Made by a program: the position numbers and the translations under genes. This document shows, piece after piece, positions 26,901 through 40,000 of a stretch of DNA of 64,000 bases. The notes beneath the pieces were generated by a model that ran no database searches, had not been told where the DNA came from, and saw nothing but the letters and a program-made list of their open reading frames with translations. Every line of letters starts with the position of its first letter. Positions within the stretch are counted from its first letter, which is position 1. The DNA is from Clusia tigrina (Eukaryota > Arthropoda > Insecta > Diptera > Clusiidae). Where the stretch lies: contig OV050030.1 in the NCBI GenBank assembly GCA_920105625.2, positions 219,154,325 to 219,218,324 on the forward strand. The letters are read 5' to 3'.

Positions 26901-28143
26901 TGATAGGTATAGGACTCACCGTATTGAAGTTAGGGCCGCTTGAAGTTTTATCAGTGTTTGATTTTGGAGTCAAGTTTAGCATAGCTATGAGCAACAGCTT
27001 AAATTGATGAAAGGCACGAGCAGTTTATTGTCACAAAATTTGAAGGTTTTATGACGCTGCAGTAAAAAGTTACAAGCATTTGATTTTTGCAAATTTTGAT
27101 AGGAGTAGGACACACCGTATAGAAGTTAGGACCATTTGAAGTTTTATCAGTGTTTGATTTGTGACTCAATGGTAGCATAGTTATGAGCGATAGCTTAAAT
27201 TGATAAGAGGCTCGAGTACTTTATTTTTAGGAAATTTCAAGATTTTATGACGCTATAGTAAAAACTTACAAGCTTTTGATTGTTGCAAACTGTGATAGGT
27301 ATAGGACACACCGTATAGAAGTTAGGGCGATTTGAAGTTTTATCAGTGTTTGATTTGGGACTCAAGGGTAGTATAGCTATGAGCGATAGCTTAAATTGAT
27401 AAGAGGCTCGAGTACTTTATTGTCACAAAATTTCAAGATTTTATGACGCTCCAGTAAAAAGTTAAAAGCATTTGATTGCTGCAATTTTGATAGGTGTAGG
27501 ACTCTGCGTATAGAAGTTAGGGCCATTTGAAGTTTTTTTGGTGTTTGATTTGGGACTGAAGGGTAGCATAACTATGAGCGATAGCTTAAATTGACAAGAG
27601 GCTCGAGTACTTTATAGTCACAAAATTTCAAGGTTTTCTGACGCTCCAGTAAAAAGTTACGAGCATTTGTTACAAACTTTGATAGGAAGAGGACACACCG
27701 TAGAGAGAAATTTGAAGATTTATCAGTATTTGATTTGGGGCACAATGGCAGCATAGCTATGAGCGATAACTTTAATTGACAAGAGGCTCGAGTACTTTAT
27801 TGGTACAAAATTTCAAGATTTTATTACGCTCCAGTAAAAAGTTACAAGCATTTGAATGTTGCACACTTTTATACTTGTTGGACTCATCGTACAGAAGTAA
27901 GGGCCACTTGAAGTTTTGGCAGTGTTTGATTTGGGACTCAAGGGTGGCATAGCTATGAGCGATAGCTTAAATTGACAAGAGGCTCGGGTACTTTATTGTC
28001 ACAAAATTTAAAGGTTTTATAACGCTCCAGTAAAAAGTTACAAGCATTTGATTGTTGCAAACTTTGATATGTATAGGACGCACCGTACAGAAGTTAGGGT
28101 CATTTGAAATTTTATCAGTGTTTGCTTTGGAACCCAAGGGTAG
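20931..28143 (+). repeat. Mixed, more diverged satellite monomers with local duplications
   Basis: No single unit length fits the whole stretch. Local repeats include a rare ggaggaaccgta monomer repeated 577 bp apart (near 21119 and 21696), a gacgcttcgta monomer at about 22087 and 23243, and an adjacent monomer duplication at 22716..23178. Truncated monomers occur, for example near 25990, where catttgaag joins tttgatttgtgac with sequence missing, and near 26137, where ttttgataactcagcg has lost bases. The stretch contains no gene. A 103-codon plus-strand frame at 26304..26615 is satellite sequence. Confidence 0.82.
22716..23178 (+). repeat. Adjacent identical 196-bp monomers
   Basis: Bases 22716..22982 and 22912..23178 match without visible difference at an offset of 196 bp. 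They share the otherwise rare variants gttgctaacttgga, gacactccag and gaagtattatc. Everything around them is more divergent, so this is a recent single-monomer duplication. Confidence 0.85.
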
Positions 28144-31094
28144 CATAGCTATGAGCGATAGCTTAAATTGACAAGAGAATCGAATACTTTATTGTCGCAA
28201 AATTTCATTGTTTTTTGACGCTCCAATTAAAAGTTACTAGCATTTTAATGTTGCAAACTTTGATAGGAGTAGGACGCACCGTATAGAAGTTAGGGATATT
28301 TGAAGTTTTATCAGTGTTTGAATTTGGAGTCAAGGGTAGCCATGAGCGATAGCTTAAATTGACAAGAGGCTCGAGTACTTTATTTTCACAAAATTTCAAG
28401 GTTTTATAGCGCTCCAGTAAAAAGTTACAAGCATTTGATTGTTGCAAACTTTGATAGGTATAGGACGCACCGTACAGAAGTTAGGGCCATTTGAAGTTTT
28501 ATCAGTGTTTGATTTTGGAGTCAAGTTTAGCATAGCTATGAGCAACAGCTTAAATTGATAAAAGGCACGAGCAGTTTATTGTCACAAAATTTGAAGGTTT
28601 TATGACGCTCCAGTAAAAAGTTACAAGCATTTGAATGTTGCAAACTTTGATAGGTGTAGGACGCACCGTATAGAAGTTAGGGCCATTTGAAGTTTTATCA
28701 GTGTTTGATTTTGGAGTCAAGGGTATTATAGCTATGAGCGATAGCTTAAGTTGATAAGTGGCACGAGTACTTTATTGTCAGAACATTTCAAGGTTTTATG
28801 ACGCTCCACTAAGCATTTGAATGTTGCAGACTTTGATAGGTATAGGACGCACCGTACAGAAGTTAGGGCCATTTGAGGTTTTATCAGTGTTTTATTTTGG
28901 AGTCAAGGGTAGCAAAGCTATGAGCGATAGCTTAAATTGATAAGAGGCACGAGTACTTTATTGTCACAAAATTTCAAGGTTTTATGACGCTCCAGTAAGA
29001 AGTTACAAGCATTTGATAGTTGCAAACTTTGATATGTGTAGGACGCACCGTATAGAAGTTAGGGCCATTTGAAGATTTATCAGTGGTTGATTTGGGACTC
29101 AAGGGTAGGATAGCTAAGAGCGATACATTTGATTGACAAGATGCACGAGTACTTTATTCTCACAAAATTTCAAGATTTTATGACGCTCCAGTAAAAAGTT
29201 ACAAGCATTTGATTGTTGCAAACTTTGATAGGTATAGGAAGCACCGTATAGAAGTTTGGACCATTTGAAGTTTTATCAGTGTTTTATTTGGGACTCAAGG
29301 GTAGCATAGCTATGAGCGATAGCTTAAATTGATAAGAGGCTCGAGTACTTTATTGTCACAAAATTTCAAGATTTTGTGACGCTCCAGTAAAAAGCTACAA
29401 GCATTTGAATGTTGCAAACTTTGATAGGTGTAGGATGCACCGTATAGATGTTAGGGCCATTTGAAGTTTTAGCAGTGTTTGATTTGGGACTCAAGGTTAG
29501 CATAGCTATGAGCGATAGCTTAAATTGATAAGAGGCTCGAGTACTTTATATTCACAAAATTTCAAGGTTTTATGACGCTCCAGTAAAAAGTTACGAGCAT
29601 TTGTTCCAAACTTTGATAGGAAGAGGACACACCGTAGAGAAGTTAGGGCAATTTGAAGATTTATCAGTATTTGATTTGGGACACAATGGCAGCATAGCTA
29701 TGAGCGATAGCTTAAATTGACAAGAGAATCGAATACTTTATTGTCGCAAAATTTCATGGGTTTTTGACGCTCCAATTAAAAGTTACTAGCATTTTAATGT
29801 TGCAAACTTTGATAGGTGTAGGACGCACCGTATAGAAGTTAGGGATATTTGAAGTTTTATCAGTGTTTGAATTTGGAGTCAAGGGTAGCCATGAGCGATA
29901 GCTTAAATTGACAAGAGGCTCGAGTACTTTATTTTCACAACATTTCAAGGTTTTATAACGCTCCAGTAAAAAGTTACAAGCATTTGATTGTTGCAAACTT
30001 TGATAGGTATAGGACGCACCGTACAGAAGTTAGGGCCATTTCAAGTTTTATCAGTGTTTGATTTTCGAGTCAAGTTTAGCATAGCTATGAGCAACAGCTT
30101 AAATTGATAAAAGGCACGAGCCGTTTATTGTCACAAAATTTGAAGGTTTTATGACGCTCCAGTAAAAAGTTACAAGCATTTGAATGTTGCAAACTTTGAT
30201 AGGTGTAGGACGCACCGTATAGAAGTTAGGCCCATTTGAAGTTTTATCAGTGTTTGATTTTGGAGTCAAGGGTAGCATAGCTATGAGCGATAGCTTAAGT
30301 TGATAAGTGGCACGAGTACTTTATTGTCAGAACATTTCAAGGTTTTATGACGCTCCACTAAGCATTTGAATGTTGCAAACTTTGATAGGTATAGGACGCA
30401 CCGTACAGAAGTAAGAGCCATTTGAGGTTTTATCAGTGTTTTATTTTGGAGTCAAGGGTAGCAAAGCTATGAGCGATAGCTTAAATTGATAAGAGGCACG
30501 AGTACTTTATTGTCATAAAATTTCAAGGTTTTATGACGCTCCAGTAAGAAGTTACAAGCATTTGATAGTTGCAAACTTTGATATGTGTAGGACGCACCGT
30601 ATAGAAGTTAGGGCCATTTGAAGATTTATCAGTGGTTGATTTGGGATTCAAGGGTAGGATAGCTAAGAGCGATACATTTGATTGACAAGATGCACGAGTA
30701 CTTTATTGTCATAAAATTTCAAGATTTTATGACGCTCCAGTAAAAAGTTACAAGCATTTGATTGTTGCAAACTTTGATAGGTATAGGAAGTACCGTATAG
30801 AAGTTTGGACCATTTGAAGTTTTATCAGTGTTTTATTTGGGACTCAAGGGTAGCATAGCTATGAGCGATAGCTTAAATTGATAAGAGGCTCGAGTACTTT
30901 ATTGTCACAAAATTTCAAGATTTTGTGACGCTCCAGTAAAAAGTTACAAGCATTTGAATGTTGCAAATTTTGATAGGTGTAGGATGCACCGTATAGATGT
31001 TAGGGCCATTTGAAGTTTTAGCAGTGTTTGATTTGGGACTCAAGGTTAGCATAGCTATGAGCGATAGCTTAAAGTGATAAGAGGCTCGAGTACT
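28144..31094 (+). repeat. HOR domain: 1549-bp unit (8 monomers), two copies
   Basis: Bases from about 28144 and 29693 align at an offset of 1549 bp. Shared variants include gagaatcgaatactttattgtcg followed by aaaatttcat, a gggtagccatgagcg deletion (28336 and 29885), and gaagtttggacc. The first copy ends with a ttgttccaaac / agaggacacacc monomer that the second lacks, so the copies diverge after about 29545 / 31094. The right end of the second copy already belongs to the 2736-bp domain that follows. Confidence 0.85.
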
Positions 31095-34000
31095 TTATTG
31101 TCACAAAATTTCCAGATTTTATGACGCTCCAGTAAAAAGTTACAAGCATTTGAATGTTGCAAACTTTGATAGGTGTAGGACGCACCGTATAGAAGTTACG
31201 GCTATTTGAAGTTTTATCAGATTTTGATTTGTGATTCAAGGGTAGCATAGCTATGAGCGATAACTTAAATTGATAAGAGGCACGATTACTTTATTGTCAC
31301 AAAATTTCAAGGTTTTATGACGCTCCAGTAAAAAGTTACAAGCATTTGATTGTTGCAAATTTTGATAGGAGTAGGACGCACCGTATAGAAGTTAGGGCAA
31401 TTTGAAGTTTTATCAGTGTTTGATTTGTGACTCAATGGTAGCATAGTTATGAGCGATAGCTTAAATTGATAAGAGGCTCGAGTACTTTATTTTCAGGAAA
31501 TTTCAAGATTTTATGACGCTATAGTAAAAATTTAGAAGCTTTTGATTGTTGCAAACTTTGATAGGTATAGGACGCACCGTATAGATGTTACGGCCATTTG
31601 AAATTTTATCAGTGTTTGATTTGGGACTCAAGGGTAGCATTGCTATGAGCGGTAGCTTAAACTGACAAGAGGCTCGAGTACTTTATTGTCACAAAATTTC
31701 AAGGTTTTTTTAAGCTCCAGTTAAAAGTTACTGGAATTTTAATGTTGCAAACTTTGATAGGTATAGGACGCACCGTATAAAAGTTAGGGCCATTTGAACT
31801 TTTATCAGTGTTTGATTTTGGAGTCAAGGGTAACATAGCTATGAGCGATAGAGTAAATTAATAAAAGGCACGTGTACTTTATTGTCACAAAATTTCAAGA
31901 TTTTATGACGCTCCAGTAAAAAGTTACAAGCATTTGATTGTTGCAAAGTTTGATAGGTATAGGAAGCACCGTATTGAAGTTAGGGCCATTTGAAGTTTTA
32001 TCAGTGTTTGATTTGGGACTCAAGGGTAGCATAGCTATGAGCGATAGCTTAAATTGACAAGAGGCTCGAGTACTTTAGTCAGAAAATTTTGAGGTTTTCT
32101 GACGCTCCAGTAAAAAGTTACAAGCATTTGATTGTTGCAAACTTTGATAGGTATAGGACGCACCGTACAGAAGTTACGGCGATTTGAAGTTTTATCAGTG
32201 TTTGATTTGGGCCACAAGGGTAGCAGAGCTATGAGCGATAACTTTAATTGACAAGAGGCTCGAGTACTTTATTGTCCAAATTTCAAGGTTTGTTGACGCT
32301 CCAGTAAGCATTTGAATGTTGCAAACTTTGATATGTGTAGGACGCACCGTATAGAAGTTAGGACCATTTGAAATTTTATAAGTGTTTTATTTGGGACTCA
32401 AGGGTAGCGTAGTTATGAGCGATAACTTAAATTGATAAGAGGCTGGAGTACTTTATTGTCACAAAATTTCAAGGTTTTATGACGCTCTTGTAAAAAGTTA
32501 CAAGCAATTGAATGTTGCAAACTTTGATAGGTATAGGACGCACCATATAGAAGTTATGGCCATTTGAAGTTTTATCAGTGTTTGATTTGGGACTCAAGGG
32601 TAGCATTGCAATGAGCGGTAGCTTAACCTGACAAGAGGCTCGAGTACTATATTGTCACAAAATTTCAATTTTTTTTGACGCTCTAGTTAAAATTTACTAG
32701 CATTCTAATGTTGCAAACTTTGATAGGTATAGGACACACCGTATAGAAGTTAGGGCCATTTGAAGTTTTATCAGTGTTTGATTTGGGACTCAAGGGTAGC
32801 ATAGGTATGACCGATAGCTTAAATTGACAAGAGGCTCGAGTTCTTTATAGTCACAAAATTTTGAGGTTTTCTGACGGTCCAGTAAAAAGTTACAAGCATT
32901 TGATTGTTGCAAACTTTGATAGGTAGAGGACGCACCGTACAGAAGTTACGGCGATTTGAAGTTTTATCAGTGTTTGATTTGGGAAACAAGGGTAGCTTAG
33001 CTATGAGCGATAACTTTAATTGATAAGAGGCTCGAGTACTTTATTGTCAGGAAATTTCAAGATTTTATGACGCTATAGTAAAAACTTACAAGCTTTTGGT
33101 TGTTGCAAACTTCGATAGGTATAGGACGCACCGTATAGAAGTTAGCGCCATTTGAAGTTTTATCAGTGTTTTATTTGGGACTCAAGAGTAGCATAGCTAT
33201 GAGCGATAGCTTAAATTCATAAGCGGCTCGAGTACTTTTTTATCTCATAATTTCAAGGTTTTATGACGCTCCAGTAAAAAATTACAAGCATTTGAATGTT
33301 GCAAACTTTGATATATATATAGGACGCACCGTACAGAAGTTAGGGCGATTTGAAAATTTATCAGTGTTTGATTTGGGACAAAGGGATAGCATAGCTATGA
33401 GCGATAACTTTAATTGATAAGAGGCTCGAGTACTTTATTGTCAGGAAATTTCAAGATTTTATGACGCTATAATAAAAACTTACAAGCTTTTGATTGTTGC
33501 AAACTTCGATAGGTATAGGACGCACCATATAGAAGTTAGGGCCGTTTGAAGTTTTATCAGTGTTTTATTTGGGACTCAAGGGTAGCGTAGCTATGAGCGA
33601 TAGCTTAAATTGATAAGAGGCTCGAGTACTTTATTGTCACAAAATTTCAAGATTTTGTGACGTTCCAGTAAAAAGTTACAAGCATTTGAATGTTACAAAC
33701 TTTGATAGGTGTAGGACGCACCGTATAGATGTTAGGGCCATTTGAAGTTTTAGCAGTGTTTGATTTGGGACTCAAGGTTATCATTGCTATGAACGATAGC
33801 TTGAATTGATAAAAGGCTCGAGTACTTTATTGTCACAAAATTTCCAGATTTTATGACGCTCCAGTAAAAAGTTACAAGCATTTAAATGTTGCAAACTTTG
33901 ATAGGTGTAGGACGCACCGTATAGAAGTTACGGCCATTTGAAGTTTTATCAGTGTTTGATTTGTAACTCAAGGGTAGCATAGCTATGAGCGATAACTTAA

Positions 34001-37000
34001 ATTGATAAGAAGCACGAGTACTTTATCGTCACAAAATTTCAAGGTTTTATGACGCTCCAGTAAAAAGTTACAAGCATTTGATTGTTGCAAATTTTGATAG
34101 GAGTAGGACGCACCGCATAGAAGTTAGGGCCATTTGAAGTTTTATCAGTGTTTGATTTGTGACTCAATGGTAGCATAGTTATGAGCGATAGCTTAAATTG
34201 ATAAGAGGCTCGAGTACTTTATTTTCAGGAAATTTCACGATTTTATGACGCTATAGTAAAAACTTACAAGCTTTTGATTGTTGCAAACTCTGACAGGTAT
34301 AGGACGCACCGTATAGATGTTAGGGCCATTTGAAATTTTATCAGTGTTTGATTTGGGACTCAAGGGTAGCATTGCTATGAGCGGTAGCTTAAACTTACAA
34401 GAGGCTCGAGTACTTTATTGTCACAAAATTTCAAGGTTTTTTTAAGCTCCAGTTAAAAGTTACTAGAATTTTAATGTTGCAAACTTTGATAGGTATAGGA
34501 CGCACCGTATAAAAGTTAGGGCCATTTGAGCTTTTATCAGTGTTTGATTTTGGAGTCAAGGGTAACATAGCTATGAGCGATAGATTAAATTAATAAAAGG
34601 CACGTGTACTTTATTGTCACAAAATTTCAAGGTTTTATGACACTCCAGTAAAAAGTTACAAGCATTTGATTGTTGCAAACTTTCATAGGTATAGGATGCA
34701 GCGTATAGAAGTTAGGGCCATTTGAAGTTTTATCAGTGTTTGATTTGGGACTCAAGGGTAGCATAGCTATGAGCGATAGCTTAAATTGACAAGAGGCTCG
34801 AGTACTTTATAGTCACAAAATTTTGAGGTTTTCTGACGCTCCAGTAAAAAGTTACAAGCATTTGATTGTTGCAAACCTTGATAGGTATAGGACGCACCGT
34901 ACAGAAGTTATGGCGATTTGAAGTTTTATCAGTGTTTGATTTGGGACACAAGGGTAGCATAGCTATGAGCGATAACTTTAATTGACAAGAGGCTCGAGTA
35001 CTTTATTGTCACAAAATTTCAAGGTTTTATGACGCTCCAGTAAGCATTTGAATGTTGCAAACTTTGATATGTGTAGGACGCACCGTATAGAAGTTAGGAC
35101 CATTTGAAATTTTATCAGTGTTTTATTTGGGACTCAAGGGTAGCGTAGTTATGAGCGATAACTTAAATTGATAAGAGGCTGGAGTACTTTATTGTCACAA
35201 AATTTCAAGGTTTTATGACGCTCTTGTAAAAAGTTACAAGCAATTGAATGTTGCAAACTTTGATAGGTATAGGACGCACCATATAGAAGTTATGGCCATT
35301 TGAAGTTTTATCAGTGTTTGATTTGGGACTCAAGGGTAGCATTGCAATGAGCGGTAGCTTAACCTGACAAGAGGCTCGAGTACTATATTGTCACAAAATT
35401 TCAATTTTTTTTGACGCTCTAGTTAAAATTTACTAGCATTCTAATGTTGCAAACTTTGATAGGTATAGGACACACCGTATAGAAGTTAGGGCCATTTGAA
35501 GTTTTATCAGTGTTTGATTTGGGACTCAAGGGTAGCATAGGTATGACCGATAGCTTAAATTGACAAGAGGCTCGAGTACTTTATAGTCACAAAATTTTGA
35601 GGTTTTCTGACGGTCCAGTAAAAAGTTACAAGCATTTGATTGTTGCAAACTTTGATAGGTAGAGGACGCACCGTACAGAAGTTACGGCGATTTGAAGTTT
35701 TATCAGTGTTTGATTTGGGAAACAAGGGTAGCTTAGCTATGAGCGATAACTTTAATTGATAAGAGGCTCGAGTACTTTATTGTCAGGAAATTTCAAGATT
35801 TTATGACGCTATAGTAAAAACTTACAAGCTTTTGGTTGTTGCAAACTTCGATAGGTATAGGACGCACCATATAGAAGTTAGGGCCGTTTGAAGTTTTATC
35901 AGTGTTTTATTTGGGACTCAAGGGTAGCGTAGCTATGAGCGATAGCTTAAATTGATAAGAGGCTCGAGTACTTTATTGTCACAAAATTTCAAGATTTTGT
36001 GACGTTCCAGTAAAAAGTTACAAGCATTTGAATGTTACAAACTTTGATAGGTGTAGGACGCACCGTATAGATGTTAGGGCCATTTGAAGTTTTAGCAGTG
36101 TTTGATTTGGGACTCAAGGTTATCATTGCTATGAGCGATAGCTTGAATTGATAAAAGGCTCGAGTACTTTATTGTCACAAAATTTCCAGATTTTATGACG
36201 CTCCAGTAAAAAGTTACAAGCATTTAAATGTTGCAAACTTTGATAGGTGTAGGACGCACCGTATAGAAGTTACGGCCATTTGAAGTTTTATCAGTGTTTG
36301 ATTTGTAACTCAAGGGTAGCATAGCTATGAGCGATAACTTAAATTGATAAGAGGCACGAGTACTTTATCGTCACAAAATTTCAAGGTTTTATGACGCTCC
36401 AGTAAAACGTTACAAGCATTTGATTGTTGCAAATTTTGATAGGAGTAGGACGCACCGAATAGAAGTTAGGGCCATTTGAAGTTTTATCAGTGTTTGATTT
36501 GGGACTCAAGGGTAGCATAGCTATGAGCGATAGCTTAAATTGACAAGAGGCTCGAGTACTTTATAGTCACAAAATTTTGAGGTTTTCTGACGCTCCAGTA
36601 AAAAGTTACAAGCATTTGATTGTTGCAAACCTTGATAGGTATAGGACGCACCGTACAGAAGTTATGGCGATTTGAAGTTTTATCAGTGTTTGATTTGGGA
36701 CACAAGGGTAGCATAGCTATGAGCGATAACTTTAATTGACAAGAGGCTCGAGTACTTTATTGTCACAAAATTTCAAGGTTTTATGACGCTCCAGTAAGCA
36801 TTTGAATGTTGCAAACTTTGATATGTGTAGGACGCACCGTATAGAAGTTAGGACCATTTGAAATTTTATCAGTGTTTTATTTGGGACTCAAGGGTAGCGT
36901 AGTTATGAGCGATAACTTAAATTGATAAGAGGCTGGAGTACTTTATTGTCACAAAATTTGAAGGTTTTATGACGCTCGAGTAAAAAGTTACAAGCAATTG

Positions 37001-40000
37001 AATGTTGCAAACTTTGATAGGTATAGGACGCACCATATAGAAGTTATGGCCATTTGAAGTTTTATCAGTGTTTGATTTGGGACTCAAGGGTAGCATTGCA
37101 ATGAGCGGTAGCTTAACCTGACAAGAGGCTCGAGTACTATATTGTCACAAAATTTCAATTTTTTTTGACGCTCTAGTTAAAATTTACTAGCATTCTAATG
37201 TTGCAAACTTTGATAGGTATAGGACACACCGTATAGAAGTTAGGGCCATTTGAAGTTTTATCAGTGTTTGATTTGGGACTCAAGGGTAGCATAGGTATGA
37301 CCGATAGCTTAAATTGACAAGAGGCTCGAGTACTTTATAGTCACAAAATTTTGAGGTTTTCTGACGGTCCAGTAAAAAGTTACAAGCATTTGATTGTTGC
37401 AAACTTTGATAGGTAGAGGACGCACCGTACGGAAGTTACGGCGATTTGAAGTTTTATCAGTGTTTGATTTGGGAAACAAGGGTAGCTTAGCTATGAGCGA
37501 TAACTTTAATTGATAAGAGGCTCGAGTACTTTATTGTCAGGAAATTTCAAGATTTTATGACGCTATAGTAAAAACTTACAAGCTTTTGGTTGTTGCAAAC
37601 TTCGATAGGTATAGGACGCACCGTATAGAAGTTAGCGCCATTTGAAGTTTTATCAGTGTTTTATTTGGGACTCAAGAGTAGCATAGCTATGAGCGATAGC
37701 TTAAATTCATAAGCGGCTCGAGTACTTTTTTATCTCATAATTTCAAGGTTTTATGACGCTCCAGTAAAAAATTACAAGCATTTGAATGTTGCAAACTTTG
37801 ATATATATATAGGACGCACCGTACAGAAGTTAGGGCGATTTGAAGTTTTATCAGTATTTGATTTGGGACAAAGGGATAGCATAGCTATGAGCGATAACTT
37901 TAATTGATAAGAGGCTCGAGTACTTTATTGTCAGGAAATTTCAAGATTTTATGACGCTATAATAAAAACTTACAAGCTTTTGATTGTTGCAAACTTCGAT
38001 AGGTATAGGACGCACCATATAGAAGTTAGGGCCGTTTGAAGTTTTATCAGTGTTTTATTTGGGACTCAAGGGTAGCGTAGCTATGAGCGATAGCTTAAAT
38101 TGATAAGAGGCTCGAGTACTTTATTGTCACAAAATTTCAAGATTTTGTGACGTTCCAGTAAAAAGTTACAAGCATTTGAATGTTACAAACTTTGATAGGT
38201 GTAGGACGCACCGTATAGATGTTAGGGCCATTTGAAGTTTTAGCAGTGTTTGATTTGGGACTCAAGGTTATCATTGCTATGAGCGATAGCTTGAATTGAT
38301 AAAAGGCTCGAGTACTTTATTGTCACAAAATTTCCAGATTTTATGACGCTCCAGTAAAAAGTTACAAGCATTTAAATGTTGCAAACTTTGATAGGTGTAG
38401 GACGCACCGTATAGAAGTTACGGCCATTTGAAGTTTTATCAGTGTTTGATTTGTAACTCAAGGGTAGCATAGCTATGAGCGATAACTTAAATTGATAAGA
38501 GGCACGAGTACTTTATCGTCACAAAATTTCAAGGTTTTATGACGCTCCAGTAAAAAGTTACAAGCATTTGATTGTTGCAAATTTTGATAGGAGTAGGACG
38601 CACCGTATAGAAGTTAGGGCCATTTGAAGTTTTATCAGTGTTTGATTTGTGACTCAATGGTAGCATAGTTATGAGCGATAGCTTAAATTGATAAGAGGCT
38701 CGAGTACTTTATTTTCAGGAAATTTCAAGATTTTATGTAGCTATAGTAAAAACTTACATGCTTTTGATTGTTGCAAACTTTGACAGGTATAGGACGCACC
38801 GTATAGATGTTAGGGCCATTTGAAATTTTATCAGTGTTTGATTTGGGACTCAAGGGTAGCATTGCTATGAGCGGTAGCTTAAACTTACAAGAGGCTCGAG
38901 TACTTTATTGTCACAAAATTTCAAGGTTTTTTTAAGCTCCAGTTAAAAGTTACTAGAATTTTAATGTTGCAAACTTTGATAGGTATAGGACGCACCGTAT
39001 AAAAGTTAGGGCCATTTGAGCTTTTATCAGTGTTTGATTTTGGAGTCAAGGGTAACATAGCTATGAGCGATAGATTAAATTAATAAAAGGCACGTGTACT
39101 TTATTGTCACAAAATTTCAAGGTTTTATGACACTCCAGTAAAAAGTTACAAGCATTTGATTGTTGCAAACTTTCATAGGTATAGGATGCAGCGTATAGAA
39201 GTTAGGGCCATTTGAAGTTTTATCAGTGTTTGATTTGGGACTCAAGGGTAGCATAGCTATGAGCGATAGCTTAAATTGACAAGAGGCTCGAGTACTTTAT
39301 AGTCACAAAATTTTGAGGTTTTCTGACGCTCCAGTAAAAAGTTACAAGCATTTGATTGTTGCAAACCTTGATAGGTATAGGACGCACCGTACAGAAGTTA
39401 TGGCGATTTGAAGTTTTATCAGTGTTTGATTTGGGACACAAGGGTAGCATAGCTATGAGCGATAACTTTAATTGACAAGAGGCTCGAGTACTTTATTGTC
39501 ACAAAATTTCAAGGTTTTATGACGCTCCAGTAAGCATTTGAATGTTGCAAACTTTGATATGTGTAGGACGCACCGTATAGAAGTTAGGACCATTTGAAAT
39601 TTTATCAGTGTTTTATTTGGGACTCAAGGGTAGCGTAGTTATGAGCGATAACTTAAATTGATAAGAGGCTGGAGTACTTTATTGTCACAAAATTTTGAGG
39701 TTTTATGACGCTCTTGTAAAAAGTTACAAGCAATTGAATGTTGCAAACTTTGATAGGTATAGGACGCACCATATAGAAGTTATGGCCATTTGAAGTTTTA
39801 TCAGTGTTTGATTTGGGACTCAAGGGTAGCATTGCAATGAGCGGTAGCTTAACCTGACAAGAGGCTCGAGTACTATATTGTCACAAAATTTCAATTTTTT
39901 TTGACGCTCCAGTTAAAATTTACTAGCATTCTAATGTTGCAAACTTTGATAGGTATAGGACACACCGTATAGAAGTTAGGGCCATTTGAAGTTTTATCAG

